Origin: Salvator merianae
Taxonomy: Eukaryota; Chordata; Lepidosauria; Squamata; Teiidae
Assembly (NCBI GenBank): GCA_003586115.2
Contig: QVOM02000021.1
Span: 7,640,248-7,704,247, forward strand
DNA length: 64,000 nucleotides
Reading direction: 5' to 3'
The notes beneath the pieces were generated by a model, which saw nothing but the letters and a program-made list of their open reading frames with translations, had not been told where the DNA came from and searched no databases. Shown here piece after piece: positions 1-11,575 of the stretch. The position numbers and the translations under genes were made by a program. Position 1 is the first letter of the stretch; every line of letters starts with the position of its first letter.

Positions 1-165
1 TACATGTACTTGCAATTACTTGCTTTCGAACAGCTAGGCTGTCTGGAGCTAGAGGCCAGTAGAGGGCGCTCATCTCCTCTGCACAGCAGACAGGGGCCTT
101 GAACTCCGATCCCCCTATTGAAAGATCAGTGTCTTAGCCACCTGCGCCACCATGCCTCTAACTGA
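1..165 (-). repeat. tRNA-derived SINE (head)
   Basis: On the minus strand the unit starts near 157 with an A-box-like stretch (ggcatggtggcgcaggtgg). A B-box-like stretch follows (cggagttcaaggcc, rc of about 96-112), with tRNA-like spacing. A unique body runs to the window edge, so the element is cut by the window start. Confidence 0.55.
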
Positions 166-199
166 ACATTCCTGGCCTCAGAGCACACGGCCAAAATGG

Positions 200-463
200 T
201 CCCCCTGTATCTGGAATATGGAGGCATGCACCTTCTACATCCCTCCACAATCTGGATTAGGGCCCACTAGTACACTGACAGGCATTGATATCAAGGCCTG
301 CCAGCAATTGAAATCAAAGGCCTCTTGATCTGGATCATTCTTTGTCTTGCGTGGACTGAGCAAATTAATGATGGGCGGGCCTCATGTAATCTGCACTAAT
401 TTGCAGAAAGGAGGCCTGTTGTGCATTTGCTAATAAGGAAGACCAGCAAGTGCAGAAAGGCCC
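200..463. mobile_element. Right part of a GGGCC-family non-autonomous DNA element
   Basis: It ends in AGTGCAGAAAGGCCC at 449-463, the inverted form of the family's left end. Internal words match other copies, for example ctgcactaatttgcagaaagg near 395-412, compared with the same motif near 51947-51966. The left boundary is not clear. Confidence 0.45.
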
Positions 464-474
464 AGGGACTTTGG

Positions 475-890
475 GGCCCTTTCCCCATGGCACAAGCTAT
501 TTTGCGCTGTGCTGGCCTGAATCATGCAACCTGGCCCACAACCGTGGGCTTCCAGTGGGCCACACCAAGGGTAGTCCACTTTCCTGGCAGCCCAGCTCAG
601 CCCAACCCTGGAGACCAAGAAAAAACTTGCCAGCCTCCTGTGTTTCCAGCCAGGGGTATTTTGGCTGGACGCTGCTTCCGAGCGCCCAGCAAAATGGCAC
701 TACACCCTCACCGGTGGTATATGAGATCAGCGGCTCATGTGCCATCTGCAAGTGGTCTGCTAGTCCACTATATCAGCCTGGAATGCTGCATGGGCCACTT
801 ATAAGCTCTCCAGACCTGTCAGCGTACATGGAGCAGTCTACCAGGAGGCGTGGCCTCCCAAGTAGACAGCTCCATAGTGCAGAAGAGAAC
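475..890. mobile_element. Probable further DNA-element copy
   Basis: The segment starts near ggggccctttcccc and ends near atagtgcagaagag. It has several short internal palindromes. The long open stretches here (to 127 and 177 codons) are low-stop GC-rich repeat sequence, not genes. The family assignment is tentative. Confidence 0.3.
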
Positions 891-1622
891 ACAGTGCACA
901 ATTTTTTATCTTTATTTTTTTTCATCTTTATATGCTGTCTTACAAATAAAAAAACATATATAGAAAAGGCCTTAACGATCTGAGAATGAGCATAACAGTA
1001 ATATTGACTAGAAAATCAGTTACTTTCTTACTTTAATTGCTGCTGCAAGGTATTTGCTACAATTAGCGTTGCTCTAAGATTCTTCTCTGGAAAAAAAAGA
1101 TTCACAAATTTCACTCTTAAGAGCTTTCTCCCAAAGATACTACTGTGGAATGTAATTAGTCTTCATGAACCCCATTATAGTACAGTAATAACATCTGAGG
1201 ACAATGAGACCCAGGGACTCAATTTCCTGATCATTACAGAAGCAGAATCTGTGGTACATATATAGAAATATATATCTATAAAAAAAAATCCATAAAAAGC
1301 AAATTTTAATTAAAAGGTCAGCCAGAAACCTGAACAAACAGAAAAGTCTTAATATGGTGCCAAAATGTGAACAGAGTGGGAGCCAAGAAAATTTCAGAGG
1401 ACACATATTCCACAGACTTGGGCCATCCTCAAAGAAGCCTTCTTATAACCTGCTATTCCTCACGCATCTGATGAAGACTGAACTATTCAGAGGGCTTCTC
1501 CAGAAGACCTCAACAATCAACCATATAGGACCTTTTCATTTACCTTTTGTAGACCAGACCAAGTAGGCTGGATACTGCTGGAGCAGATAACTCCTGGAAC
1601 ATAACAAGACTGTCCACATTAT

Positions 1623-2089
1623 GGGCCTTTTTGTACTTTCCACCATGGAATGTTCGCTAGCGAACACTCCACAGTGGAATCGACCTCGCAGTGTAGAGAC
1701 TGTTCGCACTATGAGGTCTTGGAACAGTATGCCAACAGGATACCAGCATTCACAGTGTGAATGCTGGCATCCTGCTGCCACTCTGTGTCATGACAGCAGC
1801 TGAGATGTTTCTGGCCACTGCATGGTGATTGGCAATACCACACCATTGCACAGGTGCAGTCATGCCATGCAGCTGTGCGTTAGCACCTGGAAGCGGGTGC
1901 AATTATACTGTATTAGGAACTGTCCAGCTTCTCCCAGTACAACTGTGGAACATGATTTTGTGCTCCACAGTAGGTAGTCATCAGGAGCAGCTGTAATCTG
2001 CTCCCAATTGCCAGGGCCTCTACAAGGCACAGGGGTACCTGACTAGTGAGCGTCCCTAATGCTCACTAGCTTCAAGTGCGAAAAGGCCC
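1623..2089. mobile_element. GGGCC-family DNA element, 467 bp, 3-bp TSD TAT
   Basis: It starts gggcctttttgtactt and ends aagtgcgaaaaggccc, so it has inverted ends. TAT flanks it at 1620-1622 and 2090-2092. Just inside the left end is the palindrome gttcgctagcgaac. The interior has further short palindromes (attcacagtgtgaat at 1749-1763). It shares interior blocks, in opposite orientation, with 59205-59625, for example the block around tgctcccaattgc. There is no coding capacity, so it is a MITE-like derivative. Confidence 0.7.
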
Positions 2090-2310
2090 TATGACAGCCT
2101 GTTCTGTTCCAGCTCCTGAACTTGCTCCAAAGATCATGCCAATTCGGAGCTGACACAAAGCATCTCCAAAAGCTCCAAAAGTCCCAGGGACTCATTACGC
2201 TGGTGCACCTTGTTTACCAGTAGACTGGATGAAGGCAACATTTGGGGCCTCCTGGACTGGTTTATGCTCTGTCCTGTGCAGATGGCATATACTAGTGGGG
2301 GGGGGGGGTA

Positions 2311-2368
2311 GGGAGCATGTGGAAGGGAGGCTCCTGGTATGCTTGGTGGTCCAGTACAACAGTCAATG
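2311..2368 (+). repeat. Short repeated block (copy 1 of 3)
   Basis: The block carries ggaagggaggctcctggtat and then a tccagtacaaccagt-like stretch. Related blocks are at 43811-43868 and 53593-53650. Each precedes a stretch resembling the end of a DNA element. A run of G lies just before it at about 2297-2308. Confidence 0.5.
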
Positions 2369-2404
2369 AGGAGTTGCCTATATACATATGGGAGAAGGCG
2401 CTGC

Positions 2405-3720
2405 TCAACTATCCATGCCCCAAGCCATTTAGAGATTTATACTTTAGTACTAAACCTTTAATTGGGCTCAGCAGTATATAGGAAACCATTATAAGGTGTT
2501 TAGGACCAGTGTAATGTGAATACAGCTGGAAACACCTGTCACAACCTGAGCTGCTACATTTTGCACTCGCTGCAGCTGCCAAACCATCTTCAAGGGAAGC
2601 CCCACATAGAGTACATTGCAATAATCCACTCTTGAAGTTATCGGATCACAGTTCACTTTAGTCAAGCCTCTGTACAGGAAAGGCTGAAGCTGGTGCACAA
2701 ACCACAGGTGAAATCAAACACTTCTGGCAACTGACACAACCTGAGATTCAAGTGGCAATTATGAATCTAAGAGTACTCCCAAACTGAGACAAATTCCAGA
2801 GAAGAATAAAGCTGTCCAAAACAGTATTTTCCCACTTGCTGAACAAGAGACAGCTTTACACGACGCACCTCTGTCTTGTCTGGATTCAGTTTCAGTTTAC
2901 TGGCTCACATCTAGACCTTCACTGCCTGCAAGCAAGATCAAGCACCTGAACCATCTTGTCTGAATTTGAGGGAATGGAGAAGGAGAGCTGGGTGTCATCA
3001 TCTTACTGAAGTTACCTCACTCCAAAACTCTTGATGACCATTTCCAGCAGCTTCTTATACATATTAAAAAGCCTGAGGGATACGATCGACTACTAAGAAA
3101 CTGCACAGGGAAGCTCCCAGGGTCCTGAAATACATCCTCCCATTGCTACTCTTTAAAATCTGCCTTTAAGGTAGAAACAGAACCACAGCAAAACAGCGTC
3201 CCAGTATGTGAATCCCCTAAACAAGATACCATGCTCAATAGTATCTAAAGTCATTCAGAGATCCAGGAGGACCAACAGGACAGTAGTCTTCTGCCTCTCC
3301 CCGAAACAGAGGTGAAGGAGGCAGTCTCGTGTCATAACAAAACCTGAAGCCAGACCAGCACAGGTCCAGTTATTCCATCTTCTCCAATGGTGGCTGCAGT
3401 CCTCTCAAGCACCTTGCCCAAAAAAAGAAGTCTTGATAATAGGAGAGCAGTTATTTAACGCTTTAGGATCCAATCAGGATTACTTGAGGAATGAATATAG
3501 CAGGGTATTTTTAAGGGGAACTGGCATATCCCACTTCTTTAAAGAAGCATCGCCAATTCCTGGGGAGTTGAAAAAGGATGCAATGGTTGAGGAGAAACTT
3601 AATTTCCTGCCACTACTGCCACATCATAGGCACAGCAATATGCATCTACCCATGTCTGGTCAGATTCTCCTTGCACTTTGGCCATTTTTGCTCTAGCTAT
3701 TAGCCGCACTGAGGCTTCTT
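2405..3720 (-). mobile_element. L2-type LINE fragment, reverse transcriptase region and 3' end
   Basis: Read on the minus strand, broken frames carry L2 RT landmarks in order. These are a block like PNNYRPISNL...GKVLER (about 3480-3400), LLDLS..FDTIEHG (about 3260-3230), a LFN.YMK.L block (about 3080-3040), the polymerase motif region with DDTQL (about 2990-3005), and finally the conserved tail SRVDYCNVLYVGLPLK (about 2660-2590). Stops and frameshifts are numerous, so the copy is dead. The 5' limit near 3720 is approximate. Confidence 0.75.
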
Positions 3721-3729
3721 ACATGTTCT

Positions 3730-4798
3730 CGTTATGATTTCTCTGTGCCACTAAAAACAAAGGACTGGTCTCTCCTCTACAGACCAGCAAGACCCAAGTA
3801 GATAATCTGGGAAACCTGTTTCACATCAAACACTATTATGTATTTAACAAAAATACTTTTATCATACCACTACCTATTCTAAAATCTTCACAATAAAAAC
3901 AGATAAAGGCAGAATCCACACAACACTTCTATGGTGATATGTATGCCCCATAAGGTGGCAGGATGTTTATAACCCCACTCCCCTATGGCATACTCAGTGC
4001 ACAGGATCAGTGTGGTCCCACTCATCACTCTTGCCCTGCTGCCACTGCTTAAGGAATCTTGCCTTTCTCTCCTCAGTGGTATCATCAAACTCACTGCCGT
4101 TTTATGTGTTTGATGACCCTCTCACCATCAAGATCACAGACGAGAATCCCTGGCTTTGATCTTAATGACAGGGTGGGGGTTTCCTCTGACCATCAAGATT
4201 GCAGCTAGGGAACTGCTACCTTCAATCTTGATGGCCAGAGGCAGACAGCATGACTCCACTTTAAGAGGAGTACCGCAAGCATAGTACTCCTCTTAATATG
4301 TGGGAGAAAAAGCACTATGCTTGTAGCGCTCTTTCTCCTTTCTCTTGAGGATCTTGCCAAAATCAATGTGTATTAAAAGGTATTTAAAACAGTGTGTGTG
4401 TGAGAGAAGAACCATTCATCATGGGATGTCCTGGGCATAGAGAGGTGTCTTCAGTAAGTGCCTAAATGATATGACTGTAGTCACCACATGAATACCTGTG
4501 ACGTATTAATTCCTATGTGCAGTACTGTATTCACTTCAGTACTGAAATGTACTATGGCTAAATTGTAAGCAGACCAATATGGTGGCTTAAATTACATTTA
4601 GCCTATCTCAAAGTACAACAGCTTAAGCAACATCTTCACCATTTTTAAAAACAGGATCAGCTTTTTATTAGATTAGGCACATTCCAACCTAAGTTATGCA
4701 ATGAAATGAATGAGAGCAGGATGTTTTCAATGCCAAACTTTGAAGAAGTGAAGGACAAACATGTAATGTGTTTTTCTCATTTAGTGCATCAAAATTTA
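3730..4798. other. Intergenic, nothing clear
   Basis: Beyond the L2 there are only small palindromic bits, such as gaggagtaccgcaagcatagtactcctc near 4266-4293, which may be an old DNA element. No gene is supported. Confidence 0.4.
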
Positions 4799-5198
4799 GG
4801 GCCTTTTTGCACTTGCCTGAGAGGCAGGTCCAGGCAAATCATAGGAATGCTTGTTCACACTGCAATCTACTGCAGCTGTCCCTGAAGCGCCCTGAGTCAT
4901 TCCCAAGGCTTATCTGCTGTGGGTAGCTTAAATGCTGTCCACAAGCAGTCCTGTGCATCAGGAACGGTTCAGCAGCAGCGCCTTCACACTGCTTCCGGGT
5001 CCACCTACCTGTCAAGCCGCACCCTGCCCTCATGCACCAGACACAACATCCCATTGCCCAATCATGGCAAGGGACGGGTGTGATGTCCGATGTTCAGATA
5101 CAAGGCCAGGAACACAACAGGAAGGTTTGACATTCATGTTGCTAGACCAGCTGGACAAGAATGGGCCTGTTCCAGAGCTCAGCATGCAAAAAGTCCAA
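4799..5198. mobile_element. GGGCC-family DNA element, right end uncertain
   Basis: The left end gggcctttttgcacttgcc at 4799 is clear, with an inner palindrome (cctgagaggcagg). The best right end is atgcaaaaagtcc near 5184-5196, two mismatches from the expected inverse. No clean 3-bp duplication is seen. Confidence 0.45.
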
Positions 5199-6424
5199 CC
5201 TTTCTTGTTGTGCACAGTCCTGGAATGGTCTTCAAAGACCATTTCAAAAAGCTAAGTGCGAATCTAACAATGAAGATCCCAAATGCAAAAGAAAAATGAA
5301 GTTACCAAGGAAAACCTAATGCCCCTAGAACATTTCAATGACTTTGGCTTGATTTAACAAATTCAAATGGCTTGATTTCCATAGGCCTTTGAATAGGATA
5401 TAGTTCAACCACAAACTGGCCCAGATTGCATTTTTCTGTAAGGCAAACTGGCATTTCTCTTGAGGCCAAGAAGAGAAACAGGAGATAGTTCTGCCACTGT
5501 TTTGAAGGAGTTAACATTCTTTTTTGTAGATGGAGAAATACCCAACCGCAGGGAAAGTGGGAATGTTAACTGTGGTTAGGATTCACCACAAAGAACCCTT
5601 TCTTTGCTTTTTAAAATGTTTTTGCCATTCTAGGATCACCATAGAGCTGAGAGTGTTTAAATTCTACTAGATTCTAGCCAGTATTTTTACAAAAAGATTA
5701 GTCTGTTCTTCTTCTAATAAACATAATCTTTATGGTTTTGCTGGCTCTTGTCATCAGTTTCAGAAAGGTGGTCAAGACATATATTCTGTTCAGAAGCTGA
5801 AGTAGGACATTCTGCAAAATTAAATCTTATTCACTGAAACGCATTTGTATGGCTATTTTTCTCTAGTTAAAGAACATCTGCTGTATAAATAAGAGACTAC
5901 ATGAGTACTGCAGATGAAAACAAGATATTTTATTCAGCTTTATTCTCCTACTGACTGTTGTGTGATTCCTGAAGTCTGAACTGTTAGCCTATAAGTCTTG
6001 ACAAAAAAAGACAGCACAAATACAAATATTGTATACTGCACACCAAGAAAAAAAAATCCTTTTTTCAATTCTCTTATCAAGTTTATCTTCAAAACCAAAA
6101 TGTAGTCATTCATTTCTGAAGTAACAACTTCTTCAAAGGAGGTATAGTCTGTCCTGCACTAATGCTGTGTCTACATTCAGCACTAGAGGCAACCCAGAGA
6201 TACCCTCAGGTTGAGGTGGACAAATGGATGCAATCCTATCACTTCTACTTTCTACTCAAAGGTCCCAGGATCCTGTTCCAAAGCTGCAGACAGAGACCTC
6301 TCATAAAATAGATTGCAGGAATTGGATGTGTAGGGTTGATCTGGCCAGAGATGGGCAAACCTGTCTCGGGAGCTGGATGAATTCTCCATGGCCTGGGTAA
6401 ATAAGACCTTGAAGAACAGAAACC

Positions 6425-6450
6425 TTCCCAGGCTCCAAAGAGCCTGGGAA
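6425..6450. repeat. Perfect 11-bp stem hairpin, 4-nt loop
   Basis: ttcccaggctc, loop caaa, then gagcctgggaa. It is GC-rich and isolated. I see no T run after it on either strand, so it is not a terminator. It may be the inner hairpin of a decayed DNA element. Confidence 0.6.
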
Positions 6451-6539
6451 AGGTACGGGGGCGTACGGCCAGTTGTCAGGAAGAGGCAATGATAGCTATA
6501 AACATGTACTTATCAGTATTTGAAGCAGCTGTTGTTATG

Positions 6540-6660
6540 ACTAGTAGCTATGCAAAACAGGTAGCTGCTAGAGCTATATATACCGAGGGTGTACTGAATA
6601 AAGCTTAAGCAATTCTTCATCACACATTGACTCTGGTCAGTCATTGCTTCAGGATGCATG
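6540..6660 (+). mobile_element. Possible solo LTR fragment
   Basis: A TATA-like gctatatata at about 6573-6582 is followed 15 nt later by aataaagctt (6597-6606). This is the U3-R-type arrangement common in LTRs. I found no flanking gag or pol and no clear TG...CA ends with a duplication, so this rests on the two signals alone. Confidence 0.2.
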
Positions 6661-7689
6661 CACATCCGTGTGCTATGTCTTTGGGGAGGTCTTGTAGTCC
6701 ACCATTCCACAGGACCTTTGCAAGATTGCATGGCCAACAATGGCAGAGCAGTGCAAGCCTGAGAGGAGGAAGTAGGAGCCCAGGGGACAAGGTGTGGGGA
6801 TGAGGATCACGATCTGGGACATGCAATAGGAAAAGGAAGGATGACAAAGCACAATCCAGGGAGGTGGTAAGCATGGAGGAAATATGATGAGGCTGGGGCA
6901 TGACGGGGCAATTTATGAAATGTTCCCTGACTAGGCTAGCCAATTCTAGGTTCAAATGGCAACAGCACAGCTGGCATCTGGTTCAGATTCATTATGAACC
7001 AAACTGTAATTTTTAGTTAATGCACACCTCTACACTCACAACTCTCTTGCAGGTGTCTAGTAGTAGAGAAGGGCGGAATGAATTCCATGGAACCACGAGG
7101 AATGATTTTCATGTGAATGAGCAATAGCCTTGCAATAAGCATGCTTGAAGAAAGAGAAAGCAATGTGACTGAAAGCTCAGTTCTGCCTACCTGAATTGAT
7201 TATGAGTGGCAATGTGTCACTTCATTCTGCAGTATTGTGATCAGTAAGATGCATGTGTGTCTCTGAACCACCTTCTGGGATCCCCATCCACAGGAGGCAA
7301 CAAGATAGTTTGCTAACGGTATACTCTGAACAAGTAACAGACAGCTAACCAGTGGCCGCCAGTTTATTTGTTTGCACTGTTCAGCAATCATACCAGTCTC
7401 CAGTCAACAACAGAAAATACCTAGGCAAATATAACAAATACACAGCCAATCCAAGCTTACCACAAGCAGGTGTAGCTGGCTACAATTGGCTATTATAGAG
7501 GAAAAAAAAATAAGCCAGTGTGTGTTCACTATTTTGTGCACCTTTTAGCTTCATATTTTGTTCCCTGTAGCTCCTCCTCCATCTCCTCTTCTGAGCAACC
7601 TCACTCTGCCACTATTTGCTCTGTAGAGTGTGGTCTTAGACTCAGCAGAAATGGTGGCAATGGCAAGGAGTCATGCATCCTACGCCCTG

Positions 7690-8165
7690 AAGTGATAGCA
7701 AAGTGCTCCTGTGGTAGTGGGCCATTGTGGCTGCATGACCCAAGGTGCTCCAGGTGGGGGTAAGCAGGCAACAAGATGAAGCAAGCATCTCAATAGCAGC
7801 CCATGAAGCACTGGGTGCACTCTTGCTGTGACAGCAGGAATCAGTGGAGCCCCCAGGGCACCAGGTGCACTTACGTCTTGTAACAGTGTGGGGATGTACA
7901 GCAGCTCACCAAGTGGTAAGCGTGCTCTTGCCACAGCAGCAGGAATGGGCAATAGCCCAAGAACTGGGTGCATTCTTCTTTTCCATGACAATAGGAAAAG
8001 ATAGCTGAACCCAAATGCTGAATGTGCTCATCTCTTGCCACAGTGCAGGGACGGGCAGAAACCCATGGAGCACTGGGTGTGCTCTTGCCACAGTAGTGGG
8101 AACAGGTGGCAACCCCCCCACCCCCCTGAGTGCTGGGTTGCTCACCTCTTGCCACGACACAGAAC
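7690..8165. repeat. Degenerate minisatellite, period about 52 bp, 8-9 units
   Basis: Units begin near ccca(t/a)g and contain variants of gcactgggtgcactcttgcc followed by acagcagcaggaa. Clear units start at about 7800, 7852, 7908, 7958, 8009, 8063 and 8115, with two more diverged units upstream. The long open frames here on the minus strand (about 100 codons) are the repeat read through, with recurring AHPVLHG-like words, and not a gene. Confidence 0.7.
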
Positions 8166-9129
8166 TGCCTTCTTGCTTATAGTAAAAAAAGATTCCCTAG
8201 CTTGACTTCTGCTGCTGAAAGGATAGGACCAGCTCGCACAGCTCGGAACCAGTTTCATTGTCTCTTTGGTGGATTTGAGTAAACCTAATTTGAAAACAAA
8301 AGCCTGGGTTACTTTACAAGCGGAACACTGGAAAATCAGCCTCTGGTTATAAACCAACAGAGTCATTTCCTGAAGGCAAATAAAGCAATAGCTGGCACTG
8401 ATATTCTTTTTAGTGCATCTGTATTATTGTGTGCATGACATGTTTCCAGTTATACTAATTTAACTCTAGAGCTGAAGAAGTTGGACATTTTCAAAGCACA
8501 GACTTCAAGCCAGGAAAGTTGAACCCATGATTTCAGTGCTATCTCTGCAGAATTTTAAGGTGGATGAAATCTGTAAACAAGCTTCATTTTCGGTTGCTTT
8601 AACATGAGGTGTTTATCCCTCCTGCATACCACAGCACTCTTCTTATTTATAAAGACCTTTGTTTTTGTTTTCTTTTGTGGGTTCTCTGAGAGCCTAAATT
8701 TGCTTGGATGCTACAATAGATCCCTAAACACAGGATTACCTACTTCTGCAGTATGTTGTATTCATTTAATAATTATTAGAGTGTGCATGTCACAGGGAGG
8801 TATGTTTTCAGAAACAGTAAATTGTAGAATGACCATATTCTCCTTGGCTTTTCCCCTTTCGGCCTGGCTGCAGCCATTCCTGGCACGCCACCCTTGGGAC
8901 ATCTGGGCAATAGGTAAATGTCGTCTTCAAGCTGAAAAAGATGATCAGACTAACAATAGAGCAAGGGTGATCAAGTGTGCACCCACAGGAATTCCTGAGC
9001 TACAATTATCATCATACTATGCCAGCTGGCAATTCTAAGCTAAGGTCGGGGCAGCATACAAAACCACAATCAACATAGAAAATAACATCAAAAGTTCCCT
9101 AAAATTCAAGACTCAAATAACAATGAAAA

Positions 9130-9162
9130 GAAGGCTTTTTAAAAAAAAAAAAAAAAAAAAAA
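9130..9162 (+). repeat. Poly(A) tract after a retroposon-like segment
   Basis: About 21 A in a row at 9141-9161 follow a segment (from 9038) rich in caacataacatcaaaa words. This looks like a retroposed tail on the plus strand. Confidence 0.5.
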
Positions 9163-9261
9163 TTCTTGCTCAGAGGTTAATTAAAAATGCCTGATAAAAC
9201 AAACAGATCTTCAATCTGGCTGGTCTTAAATCATCTGGTAAGAGACCAACTGGCTAGTCTT

Positions 9262-9660
9262 AAACCATCTAGTAAAATGTGCTATCAGTGCACCTGCTGT
9301 AGAAAACATTAGCAACCCTTGCCTTGGGCTGAACAATAGCTCGAGCAGGTAACACAGAACTGTAATAAGATGAAACCATCTCCCAAATGCACAGAGCTGT
9401 TTTCAGGGTCACCATATCCTGTACAACTGCAATTTCCAGACAGTCTTCAAAGGTAGCCCCATGCAGATCTAAACTGTGGCAATTCAGGTGAGACATTTAT
9501 CAGCAGATACAGTACACAGTCCAGCTATCCCTATCTAGAACTAGCTGAAGTTGTTTCACCAGCTAAAGCCAAGCCCAGATCTTCCTGCCGTCTGTATCAT
9601 TTGACTATGTAAACAGCCTCAAACCAGAAGCACCCAAGTCTCTGGTTCCCTAGATGAGCA
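9262..9660 (-). mobile_element. L2-type LINE 3' end
   Basis: The minus strand resembles the L2 3' tail also present at 2405-2700, with matching order of words (cttcaaaggtagccccatgcag here, cttcaagggaagccccacatag at 2588). The frame is heavily decayed. Confidence 0.5.
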
Positions 9661-10474
9661 GTCAAATTTTAAATAGGCAATGCATTTTGCTGACTATGGA
9701 AACCAACAAGCTATTCTAAAATCTCAGAATCCAAAGAGGGTGTTTTTCCATTAATCTGTCATAACCACAATGATTCCCGAATAGATGTGAGCACTTGTTA
9801 TTCTAGTCTGGGCTGATGGGAATTAAAGTTTTTTTAAAAATTAAAGGCAGTACATTAGAGTTGCCATATGAAAAAGAGGATGGGACTCCTGTACTTTTAA
9901 TAGCTGTACAGAAGAGAAAATTTAAGCAAGTGTTGCACACAGTACAAGCAACACTTGCTTTATGCTTTGATTTCTTCTGCTTCATAGCTTTTCCAAGTTA
10001 TCAGAGCTCTATCTTTTTTTCTTTTCTTTTTTTTGATATGGTAAGTCTGTAAAATTTCCGTGCCATCTATCACCCTATGGATTTTTGTTTTCTTCAGGTT
10101 GCTAATCTGTTATCCTCAGACTGCTGATTTAATAGAACCAGCATTCTTAAAGGACACCCATTATTAGTATAATAATGGTAATCCAGTGACCTCAATACAG
10201 GCAGTAAATACTGGAGGAGGAGGAAGAGTGACAAGATCATTTATTAAAATGCCTTTGCCCTATGGTAACGTTTTATTAAATTAAAAATTAAGTTAATTTA
10301 TTCACATGGTACCTAGTACCACCTCCTTGACACATCTTGTTCCACCTTCGTGACCCACTCTGGCCCTGTCCTCCTGATCTCTGCTGAACCCAATTTCTGG
10401 ACCCCCTTCACTCGCATCCACCTAGGTCTACAGCTCACCAGCCACCACTGCAGTCAACATTCCTATACTAATAT

Positions 10475-10636
10475 CAGCAGCAGCCCGTGCCTTTAAGGGG
10501 GGGGGGTGTTCGCGCGAGGGCCATGGCCGTTCGCGGGGCCTCCGTAGTGACACAGCCGGTCGCTAGGCCCGGAGGCCCCGCAAACAGCCATGGCACTCGC
10601 GCGAACACCCCCCCTTAAAGGCACGGGCCGCCGCTG
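10475..10636. mobile_element. hAT foldback MITE, 162 bp, perfect 8-bp TSD
   Basis: The target duplication actaatat is perfect at 10467-10474 and 10637-10644. The ends start CAG(C)..., the hAT-type terminus, and the left and right halves are inverted copies of each other over about 65-70 bp. The half starts cggcccgtgcctttaag and goes through tgttcgcgcgag, ccatggc and cggggcctccg. It is GC- and CpG-rich compared with its surroundings, which suggests a fairly recent insertion. A related copy is at 53664-53847. It lies just beyond the proposed end of the minus-strand gene. Confidence 0.85.
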
Positions 10637-10750
10637 ACTAATATGTATTATAAAATGCATTACATGTAATTCTGCTTTTCCTCTAAAATGTGCATATTCT
10701 ACTAATCCTAAAAACTATCTTAATTGGAATAAGAGAACAACCCAGAATCT

Positions 10751-10756
10751 TTTAAT
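10751..10756 (-). promoter_or_regulatory. Candidate poly(A) signal (ATTAAA) of the minus-strand gene
   Basis: ATTAAA on the minus strand lies about 190 nt past the proposed stop. It is the first canonical-type hexamer I see before the hAT MITE at 10475-10636. AATAAA motifs also occur beyond the MITE, so the true 3' end could be longer and include it. Confidence 0.3.
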
Positions 10757-10944
10757 TCGACAATCTTCAGTTAGTTTGCTTGAAATACTAAAAGACTGCT
10801 GATTATTATAAGTTAATAGTTAGGCCTCAGGCTGAATTCATTATTATAAAATAAAGAACATTCAGAAAGCATAACTCAATAGAGTTCGCTGGCAATCACT
10901 CATCATTATATTATGTTCACTGTCACCTTTCCTCCCAGCTGCCT

Positions 10945-10952
10945 CTACGATG
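10945..10952 (-). CDS. Terminal coding exon (stop codon) of unrecognised minus-strand gene
   Basis: Only the coding part of the last exon is given. The acceptor is a long T run ending in TAG (rc of 10953-10966). The previous exon (11440-11575) ends one base into a codon. Joining that base to CA here gives Ala, then TCG (Ser), then a TAG stop at 10945-10947. The protein would therefore end in ...EKTNRAS. The downstream sequence would be 3' UTR, and an ATTAAA-type poly(A) signal lies at 10751-10756 on the minus strand. AATAAA motifs lie farther on near 10234-10301. The intron from 11440 is about 490 bp. The alternative is a 26-nt internal exon with donor GAAAG|gtgaca, but that meets the same stop in this phase. 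Confidence 0.5.
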
Positions 10953-11439
10953 CTAAAAAAAAAAACACAACCCTAATGGAAACTCAATACATACAATTGT
11001 CCCATGGGCATTGTCCACTCTGTATTGAGGTCTGTCTGGACTCTCTCTAGAAACATCTGGAGTTGACAGGTTTTGCATTTGTCTGGCTAAACAAAGGATC
11101 CCTCTTTCTTCCTTGCCAATATATGGCCGGATTTAATGCATCACCAGGGAGCAGCAGTCTGAAACTCTATCCAACATTTTCATAAAATGATTCACAAGAC
11201 ATTAGTTTTCAAAGCAGAGCAAGAGAATTCCTTAAAGAAATCATGAGTGGAATTCATCTGTTTTCCACGCCAAAAAGGTATTTTGTAGACATTTCATAGT
11301 AACCTGATCGTGGAGAAACTTAATTAGCAGCCTTCACTCTGACACACCTGCAGCTAGGAGAACTCAAGTTTACAAAACAGACATTTGTTACAACACAAAT
11401 GAATGATGTATTTTATAGAGCTAAAAATGGTATAGTTAC

Positions 11440-11575
11440 CTCTATTTGTTTTCTCCAGAGAAAACTGAAGGGTCGTAACATACAGGGAAGCCTGTGTTTG
11501 AATAGCTTTCTTAAGCTGCTTTAACACACTTTTTGAAGTGATTTTTGCAGCTGCTGCATCCTGATATCTGAGTCC
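11440..11575 (-). CDS. Penultimate exon, C-terminal helical segment of unrecognised protein
   Basis: The exon is 136 nt, from acceptor ...ttgcctag|GGACTC to donor ...AATAGAG|gtaact. It is open in one frame for 45 codons, starting GLRYQDAAAAK and containing KSVLKQLKKAIQTQASLYV and TTLQFSLEKTNR. The peptide is Lys/Gln/Leu rich and reads as a basic amphipathic helix or coiled coil. The start phase (0) matches the end of exon 11875-11929, and the end phase (1) gives Ala-Ser-stop in the next exon. A shorter version starting at CAG|GATGCA is also in phase. All other frames contain stops. I do not recognise the family. That this is a coding exon is inferred from splice sites, open frame and phase, not from a database match. 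Confidence 0.72.

Larger units (their letters stand above)
5200..7689. other. Intergenic, mostly unannotated
   Basis: AT-rich sequence with no exon having good splice sites and an open frame. Apart from the hairpin and possible LTR listed, I see nothing to call. Confidence 0.4.

Noticed and set aside
450..983. 177-codon plus-strand ORF
   Set aside because: It lies in GC-rich DNA-element sequence with several overlapping open frames and no splice or motif support.
3727..3754. 28-nt minus-strand exon with donor gtaaga
   Set aside because: It lies past the stop of the gene and next to or within the L2 LINE, so it is probably chance.
6425..6450. Hairpin considered as a transcription terminator
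   Set aside because: The genome is vertebrate and no T run follows it.
7690..8165. Minisatellite considered as a CRISPR-like array
   Set aside because: The units are diverged throughout, with no constant repeat/variable spacer pattern, and the DNA is eukaryotic.
8604..9038. 144-codon plus-strand ORF starting MRCLSLLHTTALFLF (signal-peptide-like)
   Set aside because: The hydrophobic start is T-rich composition. No domain is recognised, and the end runs into a retroposon-like tail.
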